NCBI GenBank assembly: GCA_900177435.1
Contig: FXAI01000001.1
Coordinates: forward strand, 745,361 to 809,360
DNA length: 64,000 bases
Reading direction: 5' to 3'
Origin: Alteromonadaceae bacterium Bs31
GTDB taxonomy: Bacteria; Pseudomonadota; Gammaproteobacteria; Pseudomonadales; Cellvibrionaceae
The number at the start of each line of letters is the position of its first letter. The stretch's first letter is position 1. The translations under genes and the position numbers were made by a program. The notes under the pieces were generated by a model. The model was not told the origin of the DNA and did not search any database. It saw only the letters and a list, made by a program, of their open reading frames with translations. Shown piece by piece: positions 17,051 to 25,298 of the stretch.

Positions 17051-17163
17051 GTTTTGATCATTGGGATGTATTAATCATAGGGATTATTTTAAGCATAGGT
17101 GGTTTTAAACATAGGTTGTTTTAAACATAGGTTGTTTTAATCATAGGTTCTTTTAATCATAGG
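17051..17163. repeat. 16-bp AT-rich tandem repeat running into the 3' end of a GNAT gene
   Basis: Four clean units of TTNTTTTAANCATAGG occupy 17100-17163, with about three more divergent units back to 17051. The unit is 16 bases, not a multiple of three, and the acetyltransferase stop codon (17137-17139, minus strand) lies inside it. The last residues of that protein (MIKRTYD) are therefore repeat-encoded. Expansion would only lengthen the 3' untranslated region. Confidence 0.85.
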
Positions 17164-17604
17164 AACATACTGAATGCCGTTAAATGTTTGTGCTTCTTTG
17201 CTTTTGCAAAAACCAAGTTTTTCATAAGCATTAACGGCATACAACGAAGAATTAACATCTATTTTTACGCCTGTGCTTTTACTTTTTACTAGTTCCGCCT
17301 GAGCATGTTCCAGCAACTTTCTGCCAATACCTTTGCGCTGTGCGTTTCTACTTACAAAAAACAAACAGATATGGCCGTCAGTGCGCATATCAATCATGCC
17401 TAAAATTTCACCTGAAAAACAGCCGACTAACAGCCGGTGATCTGAGGGCTTTTCATAAATAATCTTTTTGGCAGAACAAAAAAACTCCCTTTTTCCTTGC
17501 TCGTTTAAATCGCTCTCAACGAAGGTATTAAAGACCCTCTCTACAAGAGAGAATGTTGCATCTTCTTCTCCCGTTTGCATTTTTCTCACGGTGAGCGAAC
17601 TCAT
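17137..17604 (-). CDS. GNAT-family N-acetyltransferase
   Basis: Acetyl-CoA-dependent acyltransferase of 155 residues. The pyrophosphate-binding motif is RNAQRKGIGRKLLEHA (about 95-110), followed by VNSSLYAVNAYEKLGF, the typical C-terminal GNAT signature. The substrate is unknown. The ATG at 17604 (MSSLTVRKM) is preferred over a longer frame from 17661 that overlaps the SDR gene. The gene starts 11 bases after the SDR stop, so the two are probably co-transcribed. The final codons lie in a 16-bp tandem repeat. Confidence 0.85.
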   Translation of the reverse strand: MSSLTVRKMQTGEEDATFSLVERVFNTFVESDLNEQGKREFFCSAKKIIYEKPSDHRLLVGCFSGEILGMIDMRTDGHICLFFVSRNAQRKGIGRKLLEHAQAELVKSKSTGVKIDVNSSLYAVNAYEKLGFCKSKEAQTFNGIQYVPMIKRTYD

Positions 17605-17615
17605 TGATTTAAGCC

Positions 17616-18377
17616 TTATTGTTGTTCTCGATGAACAGCGAAAGGCCCCCAGGCTTGGCAAACAGGCATCACTTCTACACTATTGATATTTACATGCTTT
17701 GGTACGCTGGTAGTCCAATAAACGATATCCGCTATATCTTCTGCAGTAAGCGGCTGTGTGCCTTGATAAACCTGTGCCGCTTTATGGTCATCCTGTTTAT
17801 AGCGTACTTGCGAAAATTCAGTTTCCGCCATGCCCGGGCTTATTTCAGACACCCGAATATTAGTACCCAGTAAATCGGCTTTTAAGCCACGGGTAAATTG
17901 CTGTACAAACGCCTTGGTGGCCCCGTAGGTATTGCCACCCGGGTAGGGCCAGCTACCGGCGATAGAAGCAATGTTGACAATGTGACCAGAATTGCGCTCC
18001 ACCATTGAGGGTAAAAAATAGCGGGTAACTCTAAGCAGTGCGCTAATGTTGGTGTCGACCATGGTTTGCCAGTCGTCTATTTGCGTGCGATAAGCGGGCT
18101 CCTGGCCGAGGGCCAGGCCAGCGTTGTTGATAAGTACGTCAATATCTTTAAAGCTTTCCGGGATTGCCTCAAAAGCCTTAAGGCAGGCTGCGCTATCACG
18201 CAGGTCCAAAGAAATTGTATGGACCTGCGTGCCAGCTTTCAGCTCCGCTGCCAATGCTTTGAGGCGGTTTTCCCGCCGTGCCACCAGCACCAAGTTAAAA
18301 CCATTAAGTGCAAAAAGTTTTGCACAGGCATGGCCAAATCCTGAAGATGCACCGGTGATAAGAGCAGTTTTTTTCAT
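17616..18377 (-). CDS. ydfG: SDR oxidoreductase, YdfG-like (3-hydroxy acid / malonic semialdehyde dehydrogenase)
   Basis: NADP-dependent short-chain dehydrogenase, 253 residues. It has the cofactor motif TGASSGFG (9-16), NNAGLALG (84-91), and catalytic Ser138, Tyr151 and Lys155. The stretch SWPYPGGNTYGATKAFVQQF and the C-terminus (HVNINSVEVMPVCQAWGPFAVHR) follow E. coli YdfG closely. YdfG oxidises 3-hydroxy acids such as L-allo-threonine and reduces malonic semialdehyde; the same substrates are inferred here. It is 7 bases downstream of the peroxiredoxin gene. Confidence 0.88.
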   Translation of the reverse strand: MKKTALITGASSGFGHACAKLFALNGFNLVLVARRENRLKALAAELKAGTQVHTISLDLRDSAACLKAFEAIPESFKDIDVLINNAGLALGQEPAYRTQIDDWQTMVDTNISALLRVTRYFLPSMVERNSGHIVNIASIAGSWPYPGGNTYGATKAFVQQFTRGLKADLLGTNIRVSEISPGMAETEFSQVRYKQDDHKAAQVYQGTQPLTAEDIADIVYWTTSVPKHVNINSVEVMPVCQAWGPFAVHREQQ

Positions 18378-18384
18378 GGTGGGT

Positions 18385-19122
18385 CTATTGCTTAGCTATC
18401 CATTTATCCAGGTCATCGGCAGTGCCAATGTGTTTACCATCAATAAAAACCTGTGGCGTTGTTCCCTGGCCCGATACTGCTGCAAGTGAGCTATAACTTA
18501 CGCCGTGATCACCCAGTACGATTTCTTCATATTTGAAGTTTTTGGCGCTGAGCGATTTTTTAGCGCGAGTGCAGTGAGGGCAACCGGGTTTGCTGAAGAG
18601 GGTGACGCGCTTGGGAAGCTCTGCCTTGGGGTTGATGTAGTTCAACATCGTATCGGCATCGCTTACTTCAAAAGGATCGCCGGGTTTTTCAGGTTCGATG
18701 AACATTTTGTCGATAAGGCCGTCTTTCACTAGCATAGAGTAGCGCCATGAGCGTTTACCAAAGCCAATGTCTGCCTTATCCACCAGCAGACCCATACCTT
18801 CGCTGAATTCGCCGTTGCCATCGGGAATAAAGCTAATATTCTCTGCGTGTTGATCGGCACTCCAGGCGTTCATCACAAAGGTGTCGTTGACCGAGATGCA
18901 AACAATGCTATCAACGCCCTGAGCGGAAAATACCGGAGCCAGCTCGTTGTAGCGTGGCAGGTGAGTTGAAGAGCAGGTCGGTGTGAATGCGCCAGGCAGG
19001 GCAAACACAACAACAGTTTTTCCAGCGAAAATATCGTCGCTGCTAACATCTACCCATGCGTCATTTTGACGCGTTTTAAAAATAACACTTGGAACTTTCT
19101 GACCTTCGCGGTTCTCCAGCAT
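18385..19122 (-). CDS. Peroxiredoxin-glutaredoxin hybrid
   Basis: Peroxidase that reduces hydrogen and alkyl peroxides using its own glutaredoxin domain and glutathione. The 245-residue fusion has an AhpE/Prx5-type domain (about 1-165; VFALPGAFTPTCSSTHLPRY, peroxidatic Cys in PTC) and a glutaredoxin domain (about 170-245) with active site CPHC in LFSKPGCPHCTRAKKSL. This matches the hybrid enzymes of Haemophilus and Vibrio. The ATG at 19122 has AAAGGAAA seven bases upstream; a longer frame from 19167 lacks one. It leads a small minus-strand group with the SDR and GNAT genes. Confidence 0.93.
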   Translation of the reverse strand: MLENREGQKVPSVIFKTRQNDAWVDVSSDDIFAGKTVVVFALPGAFTPTCSSTHLPRYNELAPVFSAQGVDSIVCISVNDTFVMNAWSADQHAENISFIPDGNGEFSEGMGLLVDKADIGFGKRSWRYSMLVKDGLIDKMFIEPEKPGDPFEVSDADTMLNYINPKAELPKRVTLFSKPGCPHCTRAKKSLSAKNFKYEEIVLGDHGVSYSSLAAVSGQGTTPQVFIDGKHIGTADDLDKWIAKQ

Positions 19123-19256
19123 GATGTATTTCCTTTCATAAATGTGAATAGGTTTGCCAATAAACAAGAGTGTATCGGCAATGGGGGAAGTTTAGGTGAA
19201 GCCCGAATTTTACTCTGAATCGGAGCAAAGGGATTGGTGTTATCTCAATATTTTTA

Positions 19257-20462
19257 TTATTTTGGTGCAAAGGGGTTAATCGGAGCGTCCTCTTCGTTTT
19301 CCTCTTCAATGGCTTCCAGTGATAATTCGCCAAACTCCGATTTACCGGCTTCGCTGGCAGCGCTCTTTTCCACGTCTTCGGGGCTGGGTTCGGCACTGCC
19401 TTCCGATAGCTTTATACGCAAGCGCAAGTTGTTGGGTGAATCGGCATTGGCCATTGCATCTTCAAAAGAAATTTTTTCTGCTTTATAGAGCTTGAACAGT
19501 GCGGCATCAAACGTTTGCATACCCAGGTTTTCAGATTTCTCCATGATCTCTTTGATATCCGAAAGCCGTGCTTTAAGGATAAGTTCCTGAATGGTTTTTG
19601 TGCCAAGTAGCACCTCTACCGCCGCGCAGCGTTTGCCGTCCACGGTTGGCAGCAAGCGCTGGGAGACGAAGCCTCGAATATTTTGTGATAGCCCCAATAG
19701 CAGCTGTGGCCTGCGCTCTTCCGGGAACATGTTAATAATGCGTTCCAGAGCCTGGTTGGCATTGTTGGCGTGCAGGGTGGATATGGCAAGGTGGCCGGTT
19801 TCGGCAAATTCCAGCGCGTGCTCCATGGTCTCTCTGTCGCGGATCTCCCCAATAAGAATGACATCAGGAGCTTGTCGCAGGGTGTTTTTTAGGGCATTGC
19901 GGAAACTTCGGGTGTCCACACCCACTTCCCGCTGATTGATTACGCACTTTTTGTGCTTGTGAACGTATTCAACAGGATCTTCGATAGTGATGATATGCCC
20001 GCCAGAATTGGTGTTGCGGTAGTCGATCAGGGCAGCGAGCGAGGTCGATTTGCCGGAGCCTGTGCCACCAACAAACAGCACCAGCCCGCGCTTGGTCATA
20101 ATTATTTCTTTCAGAACCTCCGGGAGGCCCAGCTGCTCGAACTGTGGGATATCGGTGTTGATATTACGTGCAACAATGGAGACTTCATTGCGCTGCTTAA
20201 AAATATTGATGCGGAAGCGACCCACGCCGGGCACGGATATGGCGAGGTTCATTTCCAATTCGTGAATGAACTGTTCGCGCTGTTCTTCATCCATTATCTC
20301 GTTGGCAATACGCTCGATTTCGCCTGGCTTGCAGGGAGATTGTGACAGTGGCTTGAGCGTGCCCTGAAACTTGGCGCAAGGGGGCGCACCAGTACTTAGG
20401 TAAAGGTCGGAACCGTCTTTCTGGGCCAGAATCTTCAGGTAGGGGTCAATTGGTGTACTCAT
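19257..20462 (-). CDS. pilU: Type IV pilus retraction ATPase PilU
   Basis: Hexameric motor ATPase paralogous to PilT that assists pilus retraction in twitching motility. The 401-residue protein has Walker A GGTGSGKS at about 131-138, the Asp box IITIEDPVEYVH, Walker B DVILIGEIRD and the His box STLHANNA. PilU features include the start MSTPIDPYLKILAQKDGSDLYLSTGAPP and the acidic C-terminal tail (residues about 345-401). The usual partner pilT is not next to it; the upstream neighbours on this strand are two diguanylate cyclases. Confidence 0.93.
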   Translation of the reverse strand: MSTPIDPYLKILAQKDGSDLYLSTGAPPCAKFQGTLKPLSQSPCKPGEIERIANEIMDEEQREQFIHELEMNLAISVPGVGRFRINIFKQRNEVSIVARNINTDIPQFEQLGLPEVLKEIIMTKRGLVLFVGGTGSGKSTSLAALIDYRNTNSGGHIITIEDPVEYVHKHKKCVINQREVGVDTRSFRNALKNTLRQAPDVILIGEIRDRETMEHALEFAETGHLAISTLHANNANQALERIINMFPEERRPQLLLGLSQNIRGFVSQRLLPTVDGKRCAAVEVLLGTKTIQELILKARLSDIKEIMEKSENLGMQTFDAALFKLYKAEKISFEDAMANADSPNNLRLRIKLSEGSAEPSPEDVEKSAASEAGKSEFGELSLEAIEEENEEDAPINPFAPK

Positions 20463-20627
20463 TATTAGGCCTTCTTCAGTCGTCTTGGTTCAGTATAGAC
20501 AGAGAATCTATTTGAGCCTGTGTGATGTCTTGGAAGTACATGCTTGTTGTGCGAGCAGTCGCTCTGGCCATAAGCTGGATATGGGCTTTGGTAGAGGCGC
20601 AGCTTGCTCGGTGGAAGGGTGGGGGGC

Positions 20628-21974
20628 TTAGTCGTTGGTGCTTACCAGAAAGTCGGAATTCACGCAGGTTCTGTTGCGCCCCTGTTTTTTGGCTTCGTAG
20701 AGAGCCGTATCTGCGCGCTTAAACAGGTCATTCACATCGGGCTGTATCGCGGATGCCACACCAAAACTGGCTGTTACTTGTGTGTCGGCGTGTATGCAGG
20801 CAGCCTCGATTTTTTCCCGCAGGGTTTCAGCAATTAGATGGGCTCGATACAAATCGGTATTGCTACACAGGATGGCAAACTCCTCACCGCCCCAGCGTGC
20901 GACGCAATCACTGCTTCTTGTATTTTTGCAAAGAAGGTCGCTAAGCGACTTTAAGACACTGTCGCCAGCGTCGTGGCCATAACTGTCGTTAAAATTTTTA
21001 AAATTATCGATATCCAATAATATCAGAGAAAATGGTGTTCGATTATCTTTCCAGATTTTTATGTTTTCGTATAAAGCGTCATGAATGCCAAGGCGATTGT
21101 AGAGCCCGGTAAGGTGATCAATTTTTGCAAGGTCCGAGAATTCAAGATTTTTAAGCTGGAGTAAACTATTGATTTCTATGAGTTCCATTTGATGCTTTTT
21201 TTCTCTCGCAAGCTTTAATTTTAGTTTTATCAGTCGATAAAACAAAAGAATGAATATTAGCGTTGACCATGCGATAACCAAACTTTTATATATGGATTCA
21301 TCTGAAAATAATTTTCCCTGCCACTGGATCTTGTTGAGGTGCAGAAGGTCTTCATGGGTGAAGTCCCCTTCGCTTGCTTGAAGTTCAATAATAGTTATAT
21401 TGTCAAATTCAGTTTTGGATAAGTCCATTGATCTCAGCGCCAGCCACCAGTCTGCGACGTTGAATGCCTCCATTTCCAGTGTTATTGGTGCCGGTGCTCG
21501 TAAATCGTCGAATGAAATTTGTATTTGATTAAATTTTGCAGAAAAGTTGTCGTCAGGTTTAAAGTATTTTTTTCCCGCGTTGCGTAAGTAGAGCTTTATA
21601 TGCTTTTTCTCGGTTGTGGCAGGGCCAATATGGTCTATCCAAAGTTTCATTTCCGAATAGCGTGAAAGGTTTAGGCCTTTGCCGTTTTCGTCCGCAATAT
21701 AAATTGAGGCATTGCAGTAATTTGGCGGTATGTCTCCCATATCACAATACCAGAAACCCTCATGGTCTTCGCTCCACCCAGCTTTGCTGTCGTTACCGTG
21801 TAGGGAGTCGTTATACAGTGTGGTCTGGTACTCATCGGCATTGAATTCAACTGTTTGAGTAAACCAGGTTTTTGGAGAAATAATGATGGCAGTAGATAGT
21901 ATTACCATTACAGACAGCAATGCTTCGATACTGGCGAGCTTCCGAGCGAACTGCTTAATTCCTTGTGATTTCAT
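20628..21974 (-). CDS. Membrane diguanylate cyclase with extracytoplasmic sensor (I-site intact)
   Basis: Makes c-di-GMP from two GTP. The 448-residue protein has an N-terminal helix (about 17-36), an extracytoplasmic domain of about 200 residues with a CBM-like beta-sandwich look (WCDMG / LNLSRYSEMKLWIDHIG / VADWWLAL), a second helix at about 228-248, a short coiled coil and a C-terminal GGDEF domain. The active site is GGEEF (about 361-365), preceded by the inhibitory I-site RSSD at the correct five-residue spacing, so product inhibition is expected. Its start overlaps the stop of the upstream paralogue by four bases (ATGA). Confidence 0.9.
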   Translation of the reverse strand: MKSQGIKQFARKLASIEALLSVMVILSTAIIISPKTWFTQTVEFNADEYQTTLYNDSLHGNDSKAGWSEDHEGFWYCDMGDIPPNYCNASIYIADENGKGLNLSRYSEMKLWIDHIGPATTEKKHIKLYLRNAGKKYFKPDDNFSAKFNQIQISFDDLRAPAPITLEMEAFNVADWWLALRSMDLSKTEFDNITIIELQASEGDFTHEDLLHLNKIQWQGKLFSDESIYKSLVIAWSTLIFILLFYRLIKLKLKLAREKKHQMELIEINSLLQLKNLEFSDLAKIDHLTGLYNRLGIHDALYENIKIWKDNRTPFSLILLDIDNFKNFNDSYGHDAGDSVLKSLSDLLCKNTRSSDCVARWGGEEFAILCSNTDLYRAHLIAETLREKIEAACIHADTQVTASFGVASAIQPDVNDLFKRADTALYEAKKQGRNRTCVNSDFLVSTND

Positions 21975-23326
21975 GCTTCCTCTTTGCTGCGGGTATTGTG
22001 GGGTGACACCATTTGATCAGCTGTAACAACCTGATTTCGCCCCCAGGACTTTGCTCGGTATAAAGCCTCATCCGCATCTTTAAATGCGTTAGTGAGAAAG
22101 GGAACTTCCAGTGAGGAAACACCAAAGCTGGCTGTAATTTTAATGCCACGATCAAGCGATTTGTTTTGTAGCGTGATACGCAATGTCTCAGCTATCTCGC
22201 GTGCACTCTCCAGTTCTGTATTTTTACAGGCGATCAAAAACTCCTCGCCTCCCCACCTGGATGCAAATATGTCGCTGTTCGTTTTTTCTTTCAATACTTC
22301 GGCACAGGCTATCAGGATCTTATCGCCAATGTCGTGGCCATAGGTATCGTTGATATTTTTGAAGTGGTCCAGGTCAACGATGATGAGTGAGAAGGGGATT
22401 CTCTTTTCTTTCCATGATTTAAACCCTTCTATTAAAATTTGCCTAATACCAAGCCGGTTGAGTATTCCAGTTAAATGGTCTGTCTTAGCTTGTGCTTCAA
22501 GTTGTTCTTTTTTGACGTTAAGCAGTTTGTTAATTGATTTTAGCTCTTCCTGGTATCGCTGGTTTTTTCTCAGTTGGGAGCTCAGTTCCGCTGTTTTTTG
22601 AATGATTCGGTAAATTATTACTACTATCCAAATCGCAGCAAGGATTCGATATAATAACTCATCCGTTATTAACTGCCCTTTCCAGCTGATCTCTTCTACT
22701 TGAATAATGTTCTCTGAGTATTTTTCTTTATTGTTACGGGTGCCGGTTTGGAATTCGATGTAGATAATGTCATTAAACTCTGGATAGCTTTCTTTCGGAG
22801 GAATGTTGCGCTGCGCTATCCACCAGTCTGCTGTTTTGAAATTTTTCATATCAAAAGCTATATCAGTGACATTTTCGCTGAGAGATATTTCCACCATATT
22901 GTATTTGGTGGACATCTCGTCATTCGCAGTAAAATAGCGGGGATGCCGGTTTCGCAGATACACCCTAAGTGTTTTCATCTCTCCTTTATAATTTAACCTC
23001 ACTCTCATTTGGTCGAAGCGGCTCAGATCGATACCTTGCCAGCGCTCATCGAGAACAGTCAAAAGCAAGCTGCAGTAAGAATTTTGATAGTCCATATCCA
23101 AAGTGCAGCTCCAAGCCTGGGCTTGCTTATCTAGCCAGCTAACCTTGGTGTCGCCCTTGCTGTCTTTCATCAACAGGGTAGGAAGGGACTTGTGGTCAAG
23201 GGTAAAGGAATAGACTAGCCAGCTTTTGGGCAAAAATACGATTGCAAGGGAAAGTATCGCCAAGACGATCAAGGCCGCCTCAAAACTTCCTAGACTCCTG
23301 CACAGGTAGCTTTTGATCTGTCTCAT
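21971..23326 (-). CDS. Membrane diguanylate cyclase, paralogue (I-site degenerate)
   Basis: 451-residue protein with the same architecture as its downstream neighbour: N-terminal helix, extracytoplasmic domain (GIDLSRFDQMRVRLNYKG / TADWWIAQRN), second helix near 225-240 and GGDEF domain with GGEEF at about 359-363. Where the neighbour has the I-site RSSD, this protein has TNSD, losing the Arg, so feedback inhibition by c-di-GMP is probably weak or absent. The two are clearly duplicates and are translationally coupled. The extracytoplasmic ligand is unknown. Confidence 0.9.
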   Translation of the reverse strand: MRQIKSYLCRSLGSFEAALIVLAILSLAIVFLPKSWLVYSFTLDHKSLPTLLMKDSKGDTKVSWLDKQAQAWSCTLDMDYQNSYCSLLLTVLDERWQGIDLSRFDQMRVRLNYKGEMKTLRVYLRNRHPRYFTANDEMSTKYNMVEISLSENVTDIAFDMKNFKTADWWIAQRNIPPKESYPEFNDIIYIEFQTGTRNNKEKYSENIIQVEEISWKGQLITDELLYRILAAIWIVVIIYRIIQKTAELSSQLRKNQRYQEELKSINKLLNVKKEQLEAQAKTDHLTGILNRLGIRQILIEGFKSWKEKRIPFSLIIVDLDHFKNINDTYGHDIGDKILIACAEVLKEKTNSDIFASRWGGEEFLIACKNTELESAREIAETLRITLQNKSLDRGIKITASFGVSSLEVPFLTNAFKDADEALYRAKSWGRNQVVTADQMVSPHNTRSKEEA

Positions 23327-23819
23327 TCAGTGGATTATCTTAAAAATTTAGCATCACTTTAATACTAGCCCAGAATGGAACATTTGGCGGCTGAATCTAT
23401 AACGCTCATGGCCCTCTGCAATGCCCGCGGTAGCGCAGTGGATGTTTGCTTGAGAATGAGATTCAATACCTCGGCGTTTTGCGGCTGGGCAATGCTATTG
23501 TGGATGAGTTGGGCGCTTACAAGCCATACGGATATTTGTGCTAAAGCGAGCATACTGGGTAGGGGCCTGCGAACTGCCACTCACTCTAGGCGCAGAGTGC
23601 CGAGAATAGAGGTGATTTATGCCCGGCCAGGAGGTGGTATCTTTTGTGGGTGAGGGGCAGTATTATAGTCAAAATGACTTCAAGTGCATTGGGGATAGAT
23701 ATTGCCGCCTGCAGAGGCTCAATGCGGCGAATTAAGATAGTATGCACAGGGGCGCCAGCAAAGCTATTCGTGCCCAGCAGGGCCATAAAAATAATCCTAA
23801 TAAAAGTGAAGAACCTACT
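23327..23819. other. Intergenic region between cyclases and symporter
   Basis: This stretch of about 490 bases has no confident gene. A minus-strand frame at 23365-23580 would encode 71 residues beginning with a signal-peptide-like segment (LALAQISVWLVSAQLIHNSIA). It has no ribosome site and no recognised family, so it is not called. The promoters for both divergent units must lie here. Confidence 0.35.
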
Positions 23820-25286
23820 ATGAACGCTGCCACAGAAAAACTTTCCATAAAAGAAAAGGTCGGCTATAGCCTTGGGGATCTAGCCGCCAACCTTGTCTTC
23901 CAGACCCTGGTGACTTACATCGTCTTTTTCTATACGGATGTGTATAAGCTGAGCAACGATTCTGCCCAAACCGTCATCTTCTGGTGTGGCATTCTGGGTG
24001 GAGTGGTATTTGCCCCCATCATGGGTGTTATTGCAGATAGAACAAATACGCGCTGGGGGAAATATCGGCCCTGGGTGTTGTGGACTGCGATACCCTTTGC
24101 CATTTGTATCTTTCTTACTTTCAGTACGCCAAATTTCGGTGAGCAAGGCAAAATCATCTATGCCTTTGGTACCTATTTGTTGCTGGTGTCCTTATACACG
24201 GCCAATAACTTGCCCTATGCGGCGCTGAGCGGTGTGCTAACCGGCAATATGGCCGAGCGCAATAGCTTGTCTGCTTACCGTTTTGTTGCGGTGATGCTTG
24301 CGCAGTTTATTATCCAAGTGCTTCTCTATCCGATTATTTTAATGGTGGGGGATGGCGACAAAGCCGCGGGCTTTGAAGCGGTAATGTCTGTGTTTGCGGT
24401 AGCGGGTGTTATTTGTTTTGTTATCACTTTCCTCACCACTAAAGAGCGTGTTGTGCTTGCTCGGGATAGTGAGTCCAGTATTAAAGATGATGTAAAAGAT
24501 CTGTTGCACAATGTGCCCTGGCTGATCATGTTGGGTGTTGTAATTCTGGTATTTGTTACCCTTGCCCTAAAAGGCGGTATGTACATCTATTACTTTAATA
24601 ACTATGTGGATGAACCCGCACTATCAGTCTTTCTCGATGATATTGGCTTTAATGGTTTTATCACCTGGCTTACCGCAGTGTTTGGCAGTTTAGGGGTGAA
24701 TTTTACCTGGCCGGAAGAAGCAGCTGCCTCTGGTTTTGGTTTGTTTAACGGCGGCGGAATACTATTTATGATTGTGGGTATCGGCCTGTCTAAGTCGCTG
24801 GCAGACCGCTTTGGTAAACGTAATGTCTTTGCAATTTTTCTTGCGCTGTCAACCTTGTTTGTTTTGGCCTTCGTGCTATTTCCAGCGGATGCCATCGGCA
24901 CCATGTTTATATCGCAGATACTTCACGGCTTCTTTTACGGCATAACCATTCCACTGCTTTGGGCGATGATTGCCGATGTTGCCGATTACTCCGAGTGGAA
25001 AAACAATCGCAGGGCTACAGCTATTATTTTCTCCGCCATGATTCTTGGGCTGAAAGGTGGTTTAACAATAGGATCCACCGTTGCCGCCGTTATTCTTGCC
25101 GCCTATGGTTATGATGGCAGCCTCGAGGTTCAAGGAGATACTGCCATTAACGGTATTAAACTGGCGGTGAGCTTATATGCATCCATACCCTTCTTTGTTG
25201 CGGCAGCAATGTTGTTCTTTTACGAAATTAATAAAGGGATGGAAAATCAGATTGAAAGCGATCTCGCTGCACGGCGTAGTTCATAG
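23820..25286 (+). CDS. GPH-family (glycoside-pentoside-hexuronide) sugar:cation symporter
   Basis: Inner-membrane MFS transporter of 488 residues with about 12 helices. It has the family signature KEKVGYSLGDLAANLVFQ at the N-terminus, DRTNTRWGKYRPWVLW after helix 2 and ADVADYSEWKNNRRATAI in the second half, as in MelB, XylP and YicJ. The next gene, 12 bases on, is a cytoplasmic GH43, so the likely cargo is xylo- or arabino-oligosaccharides. A large loop (about 245-330) is longer than usual. The ATG at 23820 fits the family start (MNAATEKLSIKEKVGYSLGD); a longer frame from 23742 is unlikely. Confidence 0.9.
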   Translation: MNAATEKLSIKEKVGYSLGDLAANLVFQTLVTYIVFFYTDVYKLSNDSAQTVIFWCGILGGVVFAPIMGVIADRTNTRWGKYRPWVLWTAIPFAICIFLTFSTPNFGEQGKIIYAFGTYLLLVSLYTANNLPYAALSGVLTGNMAERNSLSAYRFVAVMLAQFIIQVLLYPIILMVGDGDKAAGFEAVMSVFAVAGVICFVITFLTTKERVVLARDSESSIKDDVKDLLHNVPWLIMLGVVILVFVTLALKGGMYIYYFNNYVDEPALSVFLDDIGFNGFITWLTAVFGSLGVNFTWPEEAAASGFGLFNGGGILFMIVGIGLSKSLADRFGKRNVFAIFLALSTLFVLAFVLFPADAIGTMFISQILHGFFYGITIPLLWAMIADVADYSEWKNNRRATAIIFSAMILGLKGGLTIGSTVAAVILAAYGYDGSLEVQGDTAINGIKLAVSLYASIPFFVAAAMLFFYEINKGMENQIESDLAARRSS

Positions 25287-25298
25287 GAGACTCATTCA

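Noticed and set aside
17051-17163. CRISPR-like regular repeats
   Set aside because: The 16-base units follow each other without spacers and there are no cas genes.
23365-23580. 71-codon minus-strand frame with a signal-like start
   Set aside because: No ribosome site, no recognisable family, and the plus strand is equally open.
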